Assembly (NCBI GenBank): GCA_021372695.1 | Contig: JAJFTY010000062.1 | Span: 1-59,873 of the forward strand | Direction: 5' to 3' | Source of the DNA: Deltaproteobacteria bacterium | GTDB taxonomy: Bacteria; Desulfobacterota; Syntrophia; Syntrophales; UBA5619 | DNA length: 59,873 nucleotides | Shown: positions 1 through 9,971 of the stretch, in pieces | How positions within the stretch are numbered: the stretch's first letter is position 1 | How the letters are laid out: every line of letters begins with the position of its first letter | Notes under the pieces: model-generated | Databases searched by the model: none | What the model saw: only the letters and a program-made list of their open reading frames with translations | Told to the model about the DNA's origin: nothing | Program-made: the position numbers and the translations under genes

Positions 1-834
1 CCCTACCGCATGCTGCCCAAGGATCTGGAGGAACTCTACGTCCGGAATACGCAGGGAAAGATGGTCCCCTTCTCCTCCTTTGCCGCCGGCCACTGGACTT
101 CGGGTTCTCCCCAGTTGAATCGTTTCAACGGCTTTCCCTCCATCAACATCTGGGGAGAACCGGCACCGGGAAGAAGCACGGGAGAGGCGATGCAGGCCAT
201 GGAAGAAGCGGTGGCCAAGTTGCCCCAGGGGTTCGGCTTTGACTGGACCGGGCTTTCCTACCAGGAGCGTATGTCGGGTTCCCAGGCGCCTCTTCTGTAC
301 GCTTTTTCGATTTTCGTGATCTTCCTGTGCCTGGCGGCGCTCTATGAGAGTTGGACGATCCCTGTTTCAATCCTGCTGGTCCTTCCCCTGGGAGTCATCG
401 GCGGTATCATCGCCTCGAGCTCGCGGGGGATGGCCAATGACGTCTATTTTCAGATCGCTCTTTTGACCACGCTGGGCTTGACCACCAAGAACGCCATCCT
501 GATCGTCCAGTTCGCCAAGGCCGGGCTGGAACAGGGGCTGAGTCTTCTCGACGCCACCCTTCAGGGTGTCAAGTTGCGTTTCCGTCCGATCGTCATGACC
601 TCGCTGGCCTTCGGTTTCGGGATCCTGCCTCTGGTCATCACCACCGGTGCCGGTGCCGGCGCTCAGAACGCCATCGGTACCGGCGTATTAGGGGGGATGG
701 TCACCGCCACCGTTCTGGTGCTCATTTTCGCTCCCCTCTTCTATGTGCTGGTCGAAAAGATCTTTGGAAAGCGCAAGAAGTTCGAGGCCGTCAAAGCGGA
801 TGACGGCCATCCGGCGAAAGGATCGACCATATGA
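1..834 (+). CDS. RND multidrug efflux permease, C-terminal part (5' end outside window)
   Basis: The reading frame is open from base 1, so the gene starts upstream; 277 C-terminal residues remain of a family usually about 1040 long. They cover the end of the periplasmic pore region and the last transmembrane bundle. The TM10-like stretch around [14 protein letters not shown] matches the AcrB/MexB (HAE1) family, and a final helix is followed by a basic cytoplasmic tail. These inner-membrane, proton-driven pumps work with a periplasmic adaptor and an outer-membrane channel. The channel gene follows with an ATGA overlap, so the two are translationally coupled. Family is clear; substrate cannot be told. 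Confidence 0.93.
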   Translation, partial: PYRMLPKDLEELYVRNTQGKMVPFSSFAAGHWTSGSPQLNRFNGFPSINIWGEPAPGRSTGEAMQAMEEAVAKLPQGFGFDWTGLSYQERMSGSQAPLLYAFSIFVIFLCLAALYESWTIPVSILLVLPLGVIGGIIASSSRGMANDVYFQIALLTTLGLTTKNAILIVQFAKAGLEQGLSLLDATLQGVKLRFRPIVMTSLAFGFGILPLVITTGAGAGAQNAIGTGVLGGMVTATVLVLIFAPLFYVLVEKIFGKRKKFEAVKADDGHPAKGSTI

Positions 835-2246
835 AAGGTCACGATATGAAGAGAAACCTGTTTCTTCTCACTGTGCTGACCGCCGCTCTTCTGGGCGGGT
901 GTACGCTGGCGCCGGAATACACGCGACCTGCCGCGCCCGTCCCCGTACAGTGGCCGACGGGCGAAGCCTACGGAGACGCCGCGTCCACGTCGTCGACGGC
1001 AGCGGATCTGCCGTGGCGGGAGGTTTTCACCGATCAGCGGCTTCAACAGGTCATTTCCATTGCGCTGGCCAACAACCGGGATCTGCGTCTGGCGGCTTTG
1101 AACGTCGAAAGAGCGTGGGCCTATTACGGCATCCAACGGGCCGAGTTGTTCCCGACCGTGAATGCGGTCGGCAGCGGGAGCAAATCCCGCGTGCCGGCGG
1201 ATCTCTCGTCCACCGGCAGCGCGATGACCTCTGAACGATACGATGTCAATCTGGGCGTCAGCTCCTGGGAGATCGATTTCTTCGGCCGCATCCGAAGCCT
1301 GAAGGATCGGGCGCTGGAAGAATACCTCGCCACGGACCAGGCCCGCCGCAGTGCGCAAATTTCGCTGATCTCCGCCGTGGCCAACACCTACCTCACCCTT
1401 GCCGCGGACCGGGAAGCCCTGAAGCTTGTGGCCTCAACCCTTGAAACGCAGGAGTCCTCATACAGAATGATCCGGAAACTTCAGGATGTCGGACTCGCAT
1501 CCGATGTGGACCTCCGTCAGGCGCAAAGCCAGGTGGATGTCGCCCGGGGAGACGTCGCCCGTTACACGCAACTGGCCGCACTGGACGAAAACGCCTTGAA
1601 TCTTCTGGTCGGATCTCCCCTGCCACCGGCGCTCCTGCCAGCGGATCTGGAAAGCGTTCGCCCTCCCAAAGAGATCGACCCGGGCCTCTCCTCCGAGGTT
1701 ATCCTGCGTCGGCCGGACGTGCTGGCGGCCGAACATCTGCTCAGGGCAGCCAACGCCAATATCGGCGCCGCGCGTGCGGCGTTTTTCCCCCGCATCGCCC
1801 TGACCGCAGCCATCGGAACCGCCAGCGCCGACCTCTCCGGCCTCTTCAAGGGCGGTTCGGGCACCTGGGCTTTTTCCCCGCAGATCGTCATGCCGATCTT
1901 CGATGCCCGGACCTGGTCCGCCTACGATGTGACGAAGGCGGATCGGGAAATATCCGTCACCCAGTATGAAAAAGCGATCCAGGCAGCTTTTCGGGAGGTG
2001 GCCGATGCTCTGGCCGTCCGGGGGACGGTGGACCGGCGGATCGCGGCGCAGCAGTCGCTGATCGAGGCCGTGGCGGAAGCCTATCGCCTCTCCAATGCCC
2101 GTTACACCCGCGGGATCGACAGCTATCTTGGCGTCCTCGACGCGCAACGCGCCCTCTACGCGGCGCAGCAGGGGCTCATCATGCTCCATCTGGTCCGGCT
2201 CGCGAACCGCGTGACGCTCTACTCGGTTCTGGGCGGGGGTGCCTGA
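831..2246 (+). CDS. Outer-membrane efflux lipoprotein, NodT/OprM family
   Basis: This is the outer-membrane channel partner of the RND pump encoded just upstream. The N-terminus is a lipoprotein signal peptide (MKRNLFLL..., lipobox LLGGC) followed by the usual LAPEYTRP motif of the NodT family. Two outer-membrane-efflux repeats follow, with [24 protein letters not shown] signatures in the middle. About 470 residues is normal for the family. The first ATG overlaps the permease stop (ATGA); an in-frame ATG at 846, preceded by AAAGG, starts exactly at the signal peptide and may be the true start. Confidence 0.93.
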   Translation: MKGHDMKRNLFLLTVLTAALLGGCTLAPEYTRPAAPVPVQWPTGEAYGDAASTSSTAADLPWREVFTDQRLQQVISIALANNRDLRLAALNVERAWAYYGIQRAELFPTVNAVGSGSKSRVPADLSSTGSAMTSERYDVNLGVSSWEIDFFGRIRSLKDRALEEYLATDQARRSAQISLISAVANTYLTLAADREALKLVASTLETQESSYRMIRKLQDVGLASDVDLRQAQSQVDVARGDVARYTQLAALDENALNLLVGSPLPPALLPADLESVRPPKEIDPGLSSEVILRRPDVLAAEHLLRAANANIGAARAAFFPRIALTAAIGTASADLSGLFKGGSGTWAFSPQIVMPIFDARTWSAYDVTKADREISVTQYEKAIQAAFREVADALAVRGTVDRRIAAQQSLIEAVAEAYRLSNARYTRGIDSYLGVLDAQRALYAAQQGLIMLHLVRLANRVTLYSVLGGGA

Positions 2247-2357
2247 AGAAGGCGGGAACGGAGGAGCCTCAACGAGGGATGCTGTGTCATGAAAATCAAA
2301 CGCTTTCCGATGATCGCCCTGTTTTCGCCGCGTCCCGCATGCTGATCTATTCGCAAC

Positions 2358-2588
2358 TCAGTTGTCGTACCATAAAGAAACCATCGTATATAATTGTTCC
2401 CCACTCGCAACGTAGCTTTGTTTGATGGTTTTTACGGTAATGTAGGGATTCTTCTTGAGCCACTCGTTTAATTCACCTTCCAGCATCGAGGCATCGCCCT
2501 TGCCGGTGAATATCTTCATTCTCATGTGGACCGCCTCAAACTCTTTCAGGTTTCCTGGCTCGTTCGGAGGTGTGTGATCTATTTTCAC
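2358..2588 (-). CDS. Small hypothetical protein, second gene of a two-gene unit
   Basis: A 76-residue soluble protein that I do not recognise. The start is GTG inside a GTGA overlap with the stop of the upstream gene, which supports real translational coupling. It has no signal peptide, membrane segment or Cys cluster. The middle (SMLEGELNEWLKKNPYITVKTI) looks like a helix followed by a beta strand, as in a small alpha/beta domain. The unit is less GC-rich than the flanking genes, which hints at acquisition. Function unknown. Confidence 0.6.
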   Translation of the reverse strand: MKIDHTPPNEPGNLKEFEAVHMRMKIFTGKGDASMLEGELNEWLKKNPYITVKTIKQSYVASGEQLYTMVSLWYDN

Positions 2589-2902
2589 GGCTGTTGCTGC
2601 TCAATTTCCGTGATCTTGACATCCTTGGTCCAGCCGGATTTCCCCGTGCTGACATTCCTGCATGACGTGCTGTGCTGGAGTTTGAAGATAATCTTTCCCG
2701 GATATTCCCCATCCGGATCGAGCCTGTATCCGAGGATGGTTCCTCCGTAAAAAGAGGGTTCCTGCCGCTTCTTGTGGAAATAGATCTCGCCCCCCACCAG
2801 TTTCTTGGCCTGGTCCTCATCCAGATTCCACCAGCCGCTTTCCCACACGTTATCCTTCAGCTTCACGAAATGATTCAAAGGTTCAACCAGGTGTATATTC
2901 AT
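2585..2902 (-). CDS. Small hypothetical protein, first gene of a two-gene unit
   Basis: A 105-residue protein, not recognised. It starts at an ATG with a good ribosome site (AGAGGA, 6 bases upstream). It is rich in Trp/Tyr/Gly with alternating polar residues (VWESGWWNLDEDQAKKLVGGEIYFH), suggesting a small mostly-beta fold. There is no signal peptide. The stop overlaps the next gene's GTG. A terminator-like hairpin lies in its presumptive leader. The pair stands alone between an efflux operon and ileS, and no neighbour indicates a function. Confidence 0.65.
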   Translation of the reverse strand: MNIHLVEPLNHFVKLKDNVWESGWWNLDEDQAKKLVGGEIYFHKKRQEPSFYGGTILGYRLDPDGEYPGKIIFKLQHSTSCRNVSTGKSGWTKDVKITEIEQQQP

Positions 2903-2969
2903 GTCTGTCCTCTTTCATTGAAATTCGATGACCGTCGTCCGCTGATCTTCCCTTTTTGCCGCCCTGAAA

Positions 2970-3003
2970 CAAAAAAGCCCTGTCACATCATAATAGACAG
3001 AGC
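2970..3003 (-). terminator. Rho-independent-terminator-like hairpin in the leader of the two-gene unit
   Basis: Read on the minus strand, an 8-base stem (GCTCTGTC / GACAGGGC, one mismatch) with an 11-base loop is followed by TTTTTTG. No gene on that strand ends just upstream, and the first gene of the small unit begins about 70 bases downstream. It may therefore act as an attenuator or as the end of a short transcript. The rest of the 2903-3206 gap holds the ileS upstream region and a second small hairpin (CCTTCCC/GGGAGG) near 3022-3043. Confidence 0.5.
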
Positions 3004-3206
3004 CGGGGGATATTTCCCTCCCTATATGGGAAGGAGAGCTATTCAATTTTCCTAAGTCGATCAGTATGTTGGTTGTAGCCTACGCTCATTCGCCCCAAAG
3101 TCAAGGCATATTTGATCCCGAAAACGAAGAGATGCTTGAAAGCGGCCATGATCTGTGATAGCCTCCTCCGCTATTTAATTCGATATGTCATCTTGAGGAG
3201 TGTTGA

Positions 3207-5996
3207 ATGGATTACAAGGATACGTTGAATCTGCCGAAGACCGATTTCCCCATGAAGGCCAATCTGACGAAGCGTGAGCCCGAGATGCTTGACCGCTGGA
3301 ATGCGATGCGCATCTACGACCGGATCCGCAAGGACGCCAAGGGGCGGAAGCCCTACATCCTCCATGACGGCCCCCCGTACGCCAACGGGAACATCCACCT
3401 GGGCACCGCGCTCAACAAGATCATCAAGGACATCCTGATCAAGGCGAAAAACATGGCGGGCCGCGACAGCGTCTACGTCCCCGGCTGGGACTGCCACGGC
3501 CTTCCGATCGAGCACCAGGTGGACAAAGAACTCGGCGAAAAGAAGGCCGCCATGTCCCAGACCGACAAGCGCCGCGTCTGCCGGACCTATGCGGAGAAAT
3601 ATGTCGGGATCCAGCGCGAACAGTTCAAGCGCCTCGGGGTCTTCGGAGAATGGGAAAACCCGTACCTCACGATGACCTACGGCTACGAGGCGACGACAGT
3701 CGAGGAGTTCGGCAAGCTCTATCTGGGCGGGAGCGTCTACAAGGGGAAGAAGCCGGTCTACTGGTGCGCCTCCTGCAAGACGGCCCTGGCGGAGGCCGAG
3801 GTCGAATACCAGGACCACACGACGCCCTCGATCTACGTGAAGTTCGTCCTCATCTCCGATATTGCCGAGCGCCTTCCCAAATTGGCCGGCGAGAAAGTCT
3901 CGGTCGTCATCTGGACGACGACCCCCTGGACGATCCCGGCGAACCTGGCGATCGCCCTGCACGAGGATTTCCGGTACGTGGCCGTGAAGGTCAGGGGCGA
4001 GGTGCTGATCGTGGCCAGGGAGCTCCTCGATTACTGCTTGGACGCCTTCGGCCTGCGGAACGAACCTTACGAGATCCTCGACGAGTTTCCCGGCTCGGTC
4101 ATCGAGGGGCTCAAGTGCCGCCATCCCCTGATCGACCGGGAGAGCCTGCTGATCCTCGCCCCCTTCGTCACCCTCGACGCAGGAACGGGCTGCGTTCACA
4201 TCGCCCCGGGCCACGGGCAGGAGGACTACGAGATCGGGATGAAGTATGGGTTGGAGAACTATGCGCCGGTGGACGACGACGGGCGGTTCACCCGCGACGT
4301 CAAATACTTCGCCGGACAGTTCGTCTTCGACGCCAACGAGGCGGTGAACGCCAAACTGGCCGAGGTGGGTGCCCTCCTGGGACAGATCGCCATCCAGCAC
4401 ACCTACCCCCACTGCTGGCGCTGCAAGCAGCCGATCATCTTCCGCTCGACGGAGCAGTGGTTCATCTCCATGGAGAAAAACGACCTCCGGAAGAAGGCCC
4501 TGGCGGCCATCGACGGCGTGGCCTGGATCCCCGCCTGGGGGCGGGACCGGATTTACGGGATGGTCGAGAACCGGCCCGACTGGTGTATCTCGCGGCAGCG
4601 CCTCTGGGGCGTGCCGATCACGATGTTCTACTGCAAGGCCTGCGACAGCGAACTCATGACGCAGGAAATCCTCGACCACGTGGTCGCCCTGGTGCGCGAA
4701 AACGGCGCCGACGTCTGGTTCGAACGCGGTCCCCAGGAACTGATGCCCTCAGGCACGCGCTGCCCGAAATGCGGTGGGGGGGAGTTCCGGAAGGAGACGA
4801 ACATCCTCGACGTCTGGTTCGACTCCGGCGTGAGCCACGCCGCGGTCCTCGAACACCGGTCGGACCTCTACTCTCCGGCGGACATGTACCTCGAGGGGAA
4901 CGACCAGCACCGGGGCTGGTTCCTCTCCTGGCTCCTCGAATCGGTGGGCACCCGGGGGCGGGCGCCCTACCGGAACGTCCTGACCCACGGTTTCGTCGTG
5001 GACGGCGAAGGCAAGAAGATGTCCAAGTCGGTGGGGAATGTCATCGACTCCCAGACGATCATCGACCAGCACGGCGCAGAGATCCTCCGGCTCTGGGTGG
5101 CCGCTGAGGACTACACGGAAGACATCCGGATCTCCGAGGAGATCCTTAAGCGCCTCGTCGAGGCTTACCGGCGGATCCGCAACACCAGCCGGTTCATCCT
5201 GGGGAACCTCTACGACTTCAACCCGGAAACGGATGCTGTGCCCTATGCCGAGATGGCGGAGATGGACCGCTGGATCCTCCATCGGCTTCAGGAGGTGATC
5301 CGGCGCGTGCGGGAGGCCTACGAGCAGTACCAGTTCCATGCCGTCTACACCGCGCTCTACAACTTCTGTACCGTCGATCTCTCCGCGCTCTACCTCGACG
5401 TTCTCAAGGACCGCCTCTACACGTCGAAGGCCGCGTCGAAGGCACGCCGGTCCGCCCAGACGGCAATGAAGGAGGTCCTGGAGGCGATGGTCCGGCTTTT
5501 GGCTCCGATCCTCAGCTTCACGGCGGAGGAGGTGTGGCTTGCGCTGCCCGCGTGCCCGGGAAAGGCCGAAAGCGTGCATCTGACGCAGTTTCCGGAAGTG
5601 AACCCGACCTGGCTCCAGGCGGAACTGGCCGAGAAGTGGAAAACCCTCATCGACCTCAAGGGGGAGGTGGCCAAGGCGATCGAGGCGGCCCGGCAGAACA
5701 AGGTCGTCGGCCATTCCCTCGATGCCGCCGTGAGTATCGCCGCGCCGGACGCGCTCAGGCCCCTGCTGGAGACGCATCTGGACGACCTCCGGGCGCTTCT
5801 GATCGTCTCCGGCATCCGGATCGCGGAGGAGGGGGCAATCGCCGAGCCCTTCCGGAGTGTGGAAATGCCGGGGCTGCTGGTCGGCGTGACCCGGGCTGGC
5901 GGAGAAAAGTGCAATCGCTGCTGGAACTACAGCGAGACGGTAGGTGCAAACGCGGAACATCCGACGATCTGTGCCCGGTGTCTGGGCAACCTCTAG
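3207..5996 (+). CDS. ileS: Isoleucyl-tRNA synthetase
   Basis: Charges tRNA-Ile with isoleucine in the cytoplasm and edits misactivated valine. The 929 residues match the bacterial class I enzyme. Visible features are the HIGH signature as NGNIHLG near residue 60, the editing domain (TTTPWTIPANLAI) near 240, the KMSKS loop (KKMSKSVGN) near 605, and a C-terminal zinc knuckle CNRCWNY...CARC close to the end. ATG 3207 follows GAGGAG. It is followed about 100 bases later by lspA, a common bacterial pairing (ileS-lspA). Confidence 0.97.
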   Translation: MDYKDTLNLPKTDFPMKANLTKREPEMLDRWNAMRIYDRIRKDAKGRKPYILHDGPPYANGNIHLGTALNKIIKDILIKAKNMAGRDSVYVPGWDCHGLPIEHQVDKELGEKKAAMSQTDKRRVCRTYAEKYVGIQREQFKRLGVFGEWENPYLTMTYGYEATTVEEFGKLYLGGSVYKGKKPVYWCASCKTALAEAEVEYQDHTTPSIYVKFVLISDIAERLPKLAGEKVSVVIWTTTPWTIPANLAIALHEDFRYVAVKVRGEVLIVARELLDYCLDAFGLRNEPYEILDEFPGSVIEGLKCRHPLIDRESLLILAPFVTLDAGTGCVHIAPGHGQEDYEIGMKYGLENYAPVDDDGRFTRDVKYFAGQFVFDANEAVNAKLAEVGALLGQIAIQHTYPHCWRCKQPIIFRSTEQWFISMEKNDLRKKALAAIDGVAWIPAWGRDRIYGMVENRPDWCISRQRLWGVPITMFYCKACDSELMTQEILDHVVALVRENGADVWFERGPQELMPSGTRCPKCGGGEFRKETNILDVWFDSGVSHAAVLEHRSDLYSPADMYLEGNDQHRGWFLSWLLESVGTRGRAPYRNVLTHGFVVDGEGKKMSKSVGNVIDSQTIIDQHGAEILRLWVAAEDYTEDIRISEEILKRLVEAYRRIRNTSRFILGNLYDFNPETDAVPYAEMAEMDRWILHRLQEVIRRVREAYEQYQFHAVYTALYNFCTVDLSALYLDVLKDRLYTSKAASKARRSAQTAMKEVLEAMVRLLAPILSFTAEEVWLALPACPGKAESVHLTQFPEVNPTWLQAELAEKWKTLIDLKGEVAKAIEAARQNKVVGHSLDAAVSIAAPDALRPLLETHLDDLRALLIVSGIRIAEEGAIAEPFRSVEMPGLLVGVTRAGGEKCNRCWNYSETVGANAEHPTICARCLGNL

Positions 5997-6098
5997 TCAG
6001 CTGTTGAACCGTCTGAACCGGCGGGTCATCGTGCCGCGGGACGGACGTTTTCCGGGAATCCGATTCCGGAAACAGTCACGGGATCTTCAAACGAAACG

Positions 6099-6584
6099 AT
6101 GGAGCGGGGCTTGAAGAAGAATATCCTGTTTCTGGCGATCACGGGGCTCGTGGTTCTGCTGGATCAATTATCCAAGGCCTGGATCCTCGCGTCGCTCAAA
6201 CTGCATGAGGGATTTCCGCTGATCGACGGATTCTTCAACATCGTCCACTTGCGGAACCCAGGCGCCGCCTTCGGTTTCCTGGCTTCGGCCCCGCCTCTGT
6301 TCCGCTCCATTTTCTTCACGGCCGTCACGGTGGCGGCAATCCTGCTCATCCTCCGCTACCTCCGCGTCAGCCGAATCGATGGGACCCCCCTGGTCTGTGC
6401 GCTCGCGTTCATCCTGGCCGGGGCCGTCGGCAACCTCATCGACCGGATCCGCTTCGGAGAGGTGGTCGATTTCCTGGACGTCTATATCGGCACTCACCAC
6501 TGGCCGGCGTTCAACGTGGCCGATTCCGCGATCAGCGTCGGCGCGGTGCTCCTGGCCGGGATTCTCTTCATGAAGCGGGGATGA
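6099..6584 (+). CDS. lspA: Lipoprotein signal peptidase (signal peptidase II)
   Basis: Inner-membrane aspartic protease that removes signal peptides from prolipoproteins after lipid modification. It has about 160 residues with four hydrophobic segments. Family motifs are present: LDQLSKAW, NPGAAFGFL, GNLIDR.....VVDF (first catalytic Asp) and FNVADSAISVG (second). The ATG at 6099 has no clear ribosome site; a TTG at 6111 sits six bases after GGAG and gives the usual MKKN start, so it may be the real one. The end overlaps the convergent acyl-CoA synthetase by 17 bases. Confidence 0.95.
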   Translation: MERGLKKNILFLAITGLVVLLDQLSKAWILASLKLHEGFPLIDGFFNIVHLRNPGAAFGFLASAPPLFRSIFFTAVTVAAILLILRYLRVSRIDGTPLVCALAFILAGAVGNLIDRIRFGEVVDFLDVYIGTHHWPAFNVADSAISVGAVLLAGILFMKRG

Positions 6585-8655
6585 TCGTGGCGTCGACCGC
6601 GACGGCCCCCTCGTCCCCGCAGATCAGTGGGTTGATATCGATCTCCCGGATCTGCGGGAAGGCGCAGCCGACCTCTCCGATGCGGACGAGGATCCGGGCG
6701 ATCTCCTCGCGGTCGACCGGGGGTACCCCGCGGAATCCGTCGAGCATCTTCTGACCGCGGATGCGACCGATGAGCTCCAGGGCCTCCCGGCGGTTCAAGG
6801 GCGCCACGGCGAATGCCGCATCCCCGTGAAGCTCAGCCGTCACCCCGCCCAGGCCGAACATCACGCACGGGCCGAACTGGGGATCGCGGAGGAACCCCAG
6901 AATCAGCTCCACCTTCCCCGGGATCCGCTTCTGGATGAGCACCCGCCCTCTGCCCTCCATCCGTGCCATCAGCGCCGCAAAGGTCCGTAGCGCGGCCGGC
7001 CCGTCCGGAACGTCCAGCCGCACGAGACCTCGCTCCGTCTTGTGGATGCCTCCCGGCAGCACTCCCTTCATGACGAGCGGGTAGCCGAGATCGGCAGCGG
7101 CTTCGACCTGGTTGGGATCGGCGGCGATCCGCTCGGCAACGGTCGGGATGCCCCAGGCCCGCAGGAGCTCCTTCGAAAGGTGCTCGTCGAGAGCGCCCGG
7201 GCCGGCCGAGGAGAGAAGATTCTTCAGGTCATCCGGAAGATCCGGCAAGACATCCCCGGAGGGCACGATCGGTTCGGACCGGGATCGACCGCGCAGGGCC
7301 TCGGCCAGACATTCCGCGGCTCTGCCGATCTCGCCGAGGACGGGGATGCCGGCCGCGAGAGCCTCCTTCTGGAATATAAACGCCTCCTCCCGGCGGCCGA
7401 CCTGCCAGATCACGACCGGCTTTCCCGAGGCCCTGATGCGATGGGCGAGGTCGGCGACGTTCATGCGGATGTGGGGGTTGCCGGCAAAGGTGTGGAGGAA
7501 GACGGCATCGACCCCCGGATCGGCCAGGACCGCGGTCAGGGCGCGTCCGTAGACATCGGTGTTTCCGCCGATATGGCTCTCCAGGGCCGGCCAGAGATCG
7601 ATCGGGTCCGCAACCGGCATCCAGGCCGGGAAGAGTTCCCGCAGAGAGGCCCGGGTGGATTCGGCGAGGTCGGCGAGCACGAGTCTCTCCTCTTCGAGGA
7701 AGTCGGTGGAGATGATGCCCGCACCGCCGCTAAAGGTCAGGACGGCCACCCGTTCCTTGCGCTCCTCGGGGGGATTCGTCATGGCCAGCGTGCGGCAAAA
7801 GTCCATCATCTGATGGAAATCGCGGGCCTCGATCACCCCCACCTGCGCCAGGGCGCCTTCGATGATCCGGCGGTTGCCGGCAAGCGAGGCCGTGTGGCTC
7901 ATCGCCGCCTCCGCACCCTTCCGGCTCCTCCCTCCTTTGAGGACGACGATGGGTTTCTCCGAACGCCGGCAGATCTCCAGAAAGCGCCTGCCGTCGGGAA
8001 ACGATTCGAGGTAGAGGCCGATCACCCGTGTATCGGAATCGTCGAGGAAATACTCCAGCAGATCGCATTCGTTGACATCGACCTTGTTGCCCACGGAACA
8101 GACCTTGCTGACGCCCATGGTCGCATTGCTCATGAGGTCGACGAGGAAGGTGGCGGAGAGCAAGCCGCTCTGGACCACGAGAGAAATGTTGCCGGGAATG
8201 AATCCCAACTGCTGGGCCTTCGAGTCCATGAAGGAGAAGATGCGGCTGTGGACCACATCGACGAGCCCCATGCAGTTCGGCCCCCAGATGCGGATCCCCG
8301 TCCGGGCCGCGATCGAGGCGAGTTCATCCTGGAGTCGGGCTCCGTCGGGACCGGTCTCGGCAAAGCCACCCGATTCGATCATGACCCCCGGGACGCCCCT
8401 TTCCGCGCAGGCCGCGACCGCAGCCGGCACCAGCGGGGCGGGGACGAAGATGATGGCGAGATCCATCGGCCCGGGAACGGCGGCGACATCGGGATAGCAG
8501 CTGAGGCCGTCAATCTCGGCGTAGCGCGGGTTGACGGGATAGATCCCCCCGCGGTACGCGAAGAGGAGGTTCTTCAGGATGGCGTTTCCACCCTTGAGGG
8601 GATTCGGGGTGGCGCCGATCACGGCAACCCCCCGGGGATCGAAGAAATAATCCAT
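6568..8655 (-). CDS. Acyl-CoA synthetase (ADP-forming), single-chain alpha-beta type
   Basis: Interconverts acyl-CoA + ADP + Pi with free acid + ATP + CoA, so it can make ATP by substrate-level phosphorylation or activate acids cheaply. The 695 residues are ordered as a CoA-binding Rossmann domain (RGVAVIGATPNPLKGG at the N-terminus), a ligase-CoA domain with the phosphohistidine region (SHTASLAGN near residue 255), and a C-terminal ATP-grasp domain (PLVMKG...HKTERGLV, then IREIDINPL). The open frame extends far upstream over dctM, but the family N-terminus fixes the start at 8655. It follows the TRAP genes by 14 bases, so it is co-transcribed. Acyl specificity cannot be read. Confidence 0.9.
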   Translation of the reverse strand: MDYFFDPRGVAVIGATPNPLKGGNAILKNLLFAYRGGIYPVNPRYAEIDGLSCYPDVAAVPGPMDLAIIFVPAPLVPAAVAACAERGVPGVMIESGGFAETGPDGARLQDELASIAARTGIRIWGPNCMGLVDVVHSRIFSFMDSKAQQLGFIPGNISLVVQSGLLSATFLVDLMSNATMGVSKVCSVGNKVDVNECDLLEYFLDDSDTRVIGLYLESFPDGRRFLEICRRSEKPIVVLKGGRSRKGAEAAMSHTASLAGNRRIIEGALAQVGVIEARDFHQMMDFCRTLAMTNPPEERKERVAVLTFSGGAGIISTDFLEEERLVLADLAESTRASLRELFPAWMPVADPIDLWPALESHIGGNTDVYGRALTAVLADPGVDAVFLHTFAGNPHIRMNVADLAHRIRASGKPVVIWQVGRREEAFIFQKEALAAGIPVLGEIGRAAECLAEALRGRSRSEPIVPSGDVLPDLPDDLKNLLSSAGPGALDEHLSKELLRAWGIPTVAERIAADPNQVEAAADLGYPLVMKGVLPGGIHKTERGLVRLDVPDGPAALRTFAALMARMEGRGRVLIQKRIPGKVELILGFLRDPQFGPCVMFGLGGVTAELHGDAAFAVAPLNRREALELIGRIRGQKMLDGFRGVPPVDREEIARILVRIGEVGCAFPQIREIDINPLICGDEGAVAVDATIIPAS

Positions 8656-8669
8656 GGTCGCGGGCGCCC

Positions 8670-9971
8670 CTATTTCATCAGGAGGTTCGGCAGGAACGTG
8701 GCCAGTTGAGGAAACAAAAACAGGATCGCAGCGCAGACCACCATGGCCATCAAGAAAGGATAGATCCCCCGATAGATCGTGTTGAACGGTACTTTGGTGA
8801 TGTTCTTGACCACGAACACATTCATCGCCACCGGGGGGATGACGACCCCGATCATCACCGTGATCGCGATGATGATGCCGAACCAGATGGGGTCGAACCC
8901 CAGTTTGATGATGACGGGATAGAAGATGGGCGTCGCGAGGATCATGAAGGCCAGGTCGTCGATGAACGACCCTCCCGTCTGGTAGATCAGACTGATGATC
9001 ACCATGATGGCGTATTTGTTCAGCGGGAGCCCCACAACCCAATCGGCCGCCAGCATGGGTATCTTCGTGACGGCCAGAAAATGGCCCAGGATGGTCGAAC
9101 CGGCGATCAGCATCAGGACCATGCAGGCTGTCCTCAGGGATTCGGCCATCGACTTGATGAATCTCCGCCAGTCGAGGTCCCTTCTGACGACGGAGATCAG
9201 CAGAACCAGGCCGGTTCCGACGCTGCCCGCCTCTGTCGGGGTGAAGAGCCCTTTCATCAGTCCGAAGATCATCATCAGGAAGATCATGACCACCAGGCCG
9301 ATCTCCGGGAGCGAGGCAAACCTCTCCCCCCAGGTCGATCGTTCGCCTTTCGGGCCCAACTGGGGGTCGATCGTGCACCACCCGTAGATGATCATGACGA
9401 AAAAGGCGGCGATCATCAGCCCGGGGATGAGCCCGGCCAGGAACAGCTTGCCGATGGACTGTCCGGTGATGATCCCGAAGACGACCAGGGTGACGCTCGG
9501 CGGCATCAGAACGCCCAGCGTGCCGACAGAGGCGACGATCCCCGTGGAGAGTCTCTTGTCGTAGCCATAGCGGTCCATCTCCGGGACGGCGACGCTGGCA
9601 AACGTGGCGGCCGTGGCAGGCGACGAACCGCAAATGGCCTTGAATGCTGTCGCCCCCGCCACCGTGGCCATCGCCATCCCTCCCGGAACATGGCCGATGA
9701 ATTTATAGGAGGCGTTGTACAACCGCTTGGCGATGCCGGCGTTGAAGGCGATCTGCCCCATCAGGATGAAGAGGGGGATGACCGTGAATCCGTACGACGA
9801 AAAGACGTCGAAGATGTCCTTGGCCAGCAGGTTCATCGCCGCCTGCGGGGAGACGATCAGGGAGAATCCGATGAAGCCGACCAGAGCCATGGCAAAGCCG
9901 AGCTCTATCCCGGTCAGAAAGAGAACCAGCAGCGACGCCAGTCCCAGGAGCCCCAGCATGACCTCATTCAT
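8670..9971 (-). CDS. dctM: TRAP transporter large permease (DctM family)
   Basis: The large membrane subunit that carries the ion-coupled transport path of a TRAP system for organic acids. About 433 residues with roughly 12 hydrophobic helices. Family signatures are visible: FKAICGSSPATAATFASVAVP near residue 125, GTLGVLMPPSVTLVVFG after it, FTPTEAGSVG in the middle and a C-terminal IPPVAMNVFV. I chose ATG 9971 because it follows GGAGGGA and overlaps the small permease stop by 8 bases; an upstream in-frame ATG at 10007 lacks support. Confidence 0.94.
   Translation of the reverse strand: MNEVMLGLLGLASLLVLFLTGIELGFAMALVGFIGFSLIVSPQAAMNLLAKDIFDVFSSYGFTVIPLFILMGQIAFNAGIAKRLYNASYKFIGHVPGGMAMATVAGATAFKAICGSSPATAATFASVAVPEMDRYGYDKRLSTGIVASVGTLGVLMPPSVTLVVFGIITGQSIGKLFLAGLIPGLMIAAFFVMIIYGWCTIDPQLGPKGERSTWGERFASLPEIGLVVMIFLMMIFGLMKGLFTPTEAGSVGTGLVLLISVVRRDLDWRRFIKSMAESLRTACMVLMLIAGSTILGHFLAVTKIPMLAADWVVGLPLNKYAIMVIISLIYQTGGSFIDDLAFMILATPIFYPVIIKLGFDPIWFGIIIAITVMIGVVIPPVAMNVFVVKNITKVPFNTIYRGIYPFLMAMVVCAAILFLFPQLATFLPNLLMK

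Noticed and set aside
3171..4679. 502-codon open frame antisense to ileS
   Set aside because: It shadows ileS in a GC-rich reading frame, has a composition of Asp/Gly/Leu/Val repeats without motifs, and no ribosome site.
6047..6073. Hairpin GTTTTCCGG/CCGGAAAC between ileS and lspA as a terminator
   Set aside because: No T-run follows and ileS-lspA are usually co-transcribed; left as an unremarkable palindrome.
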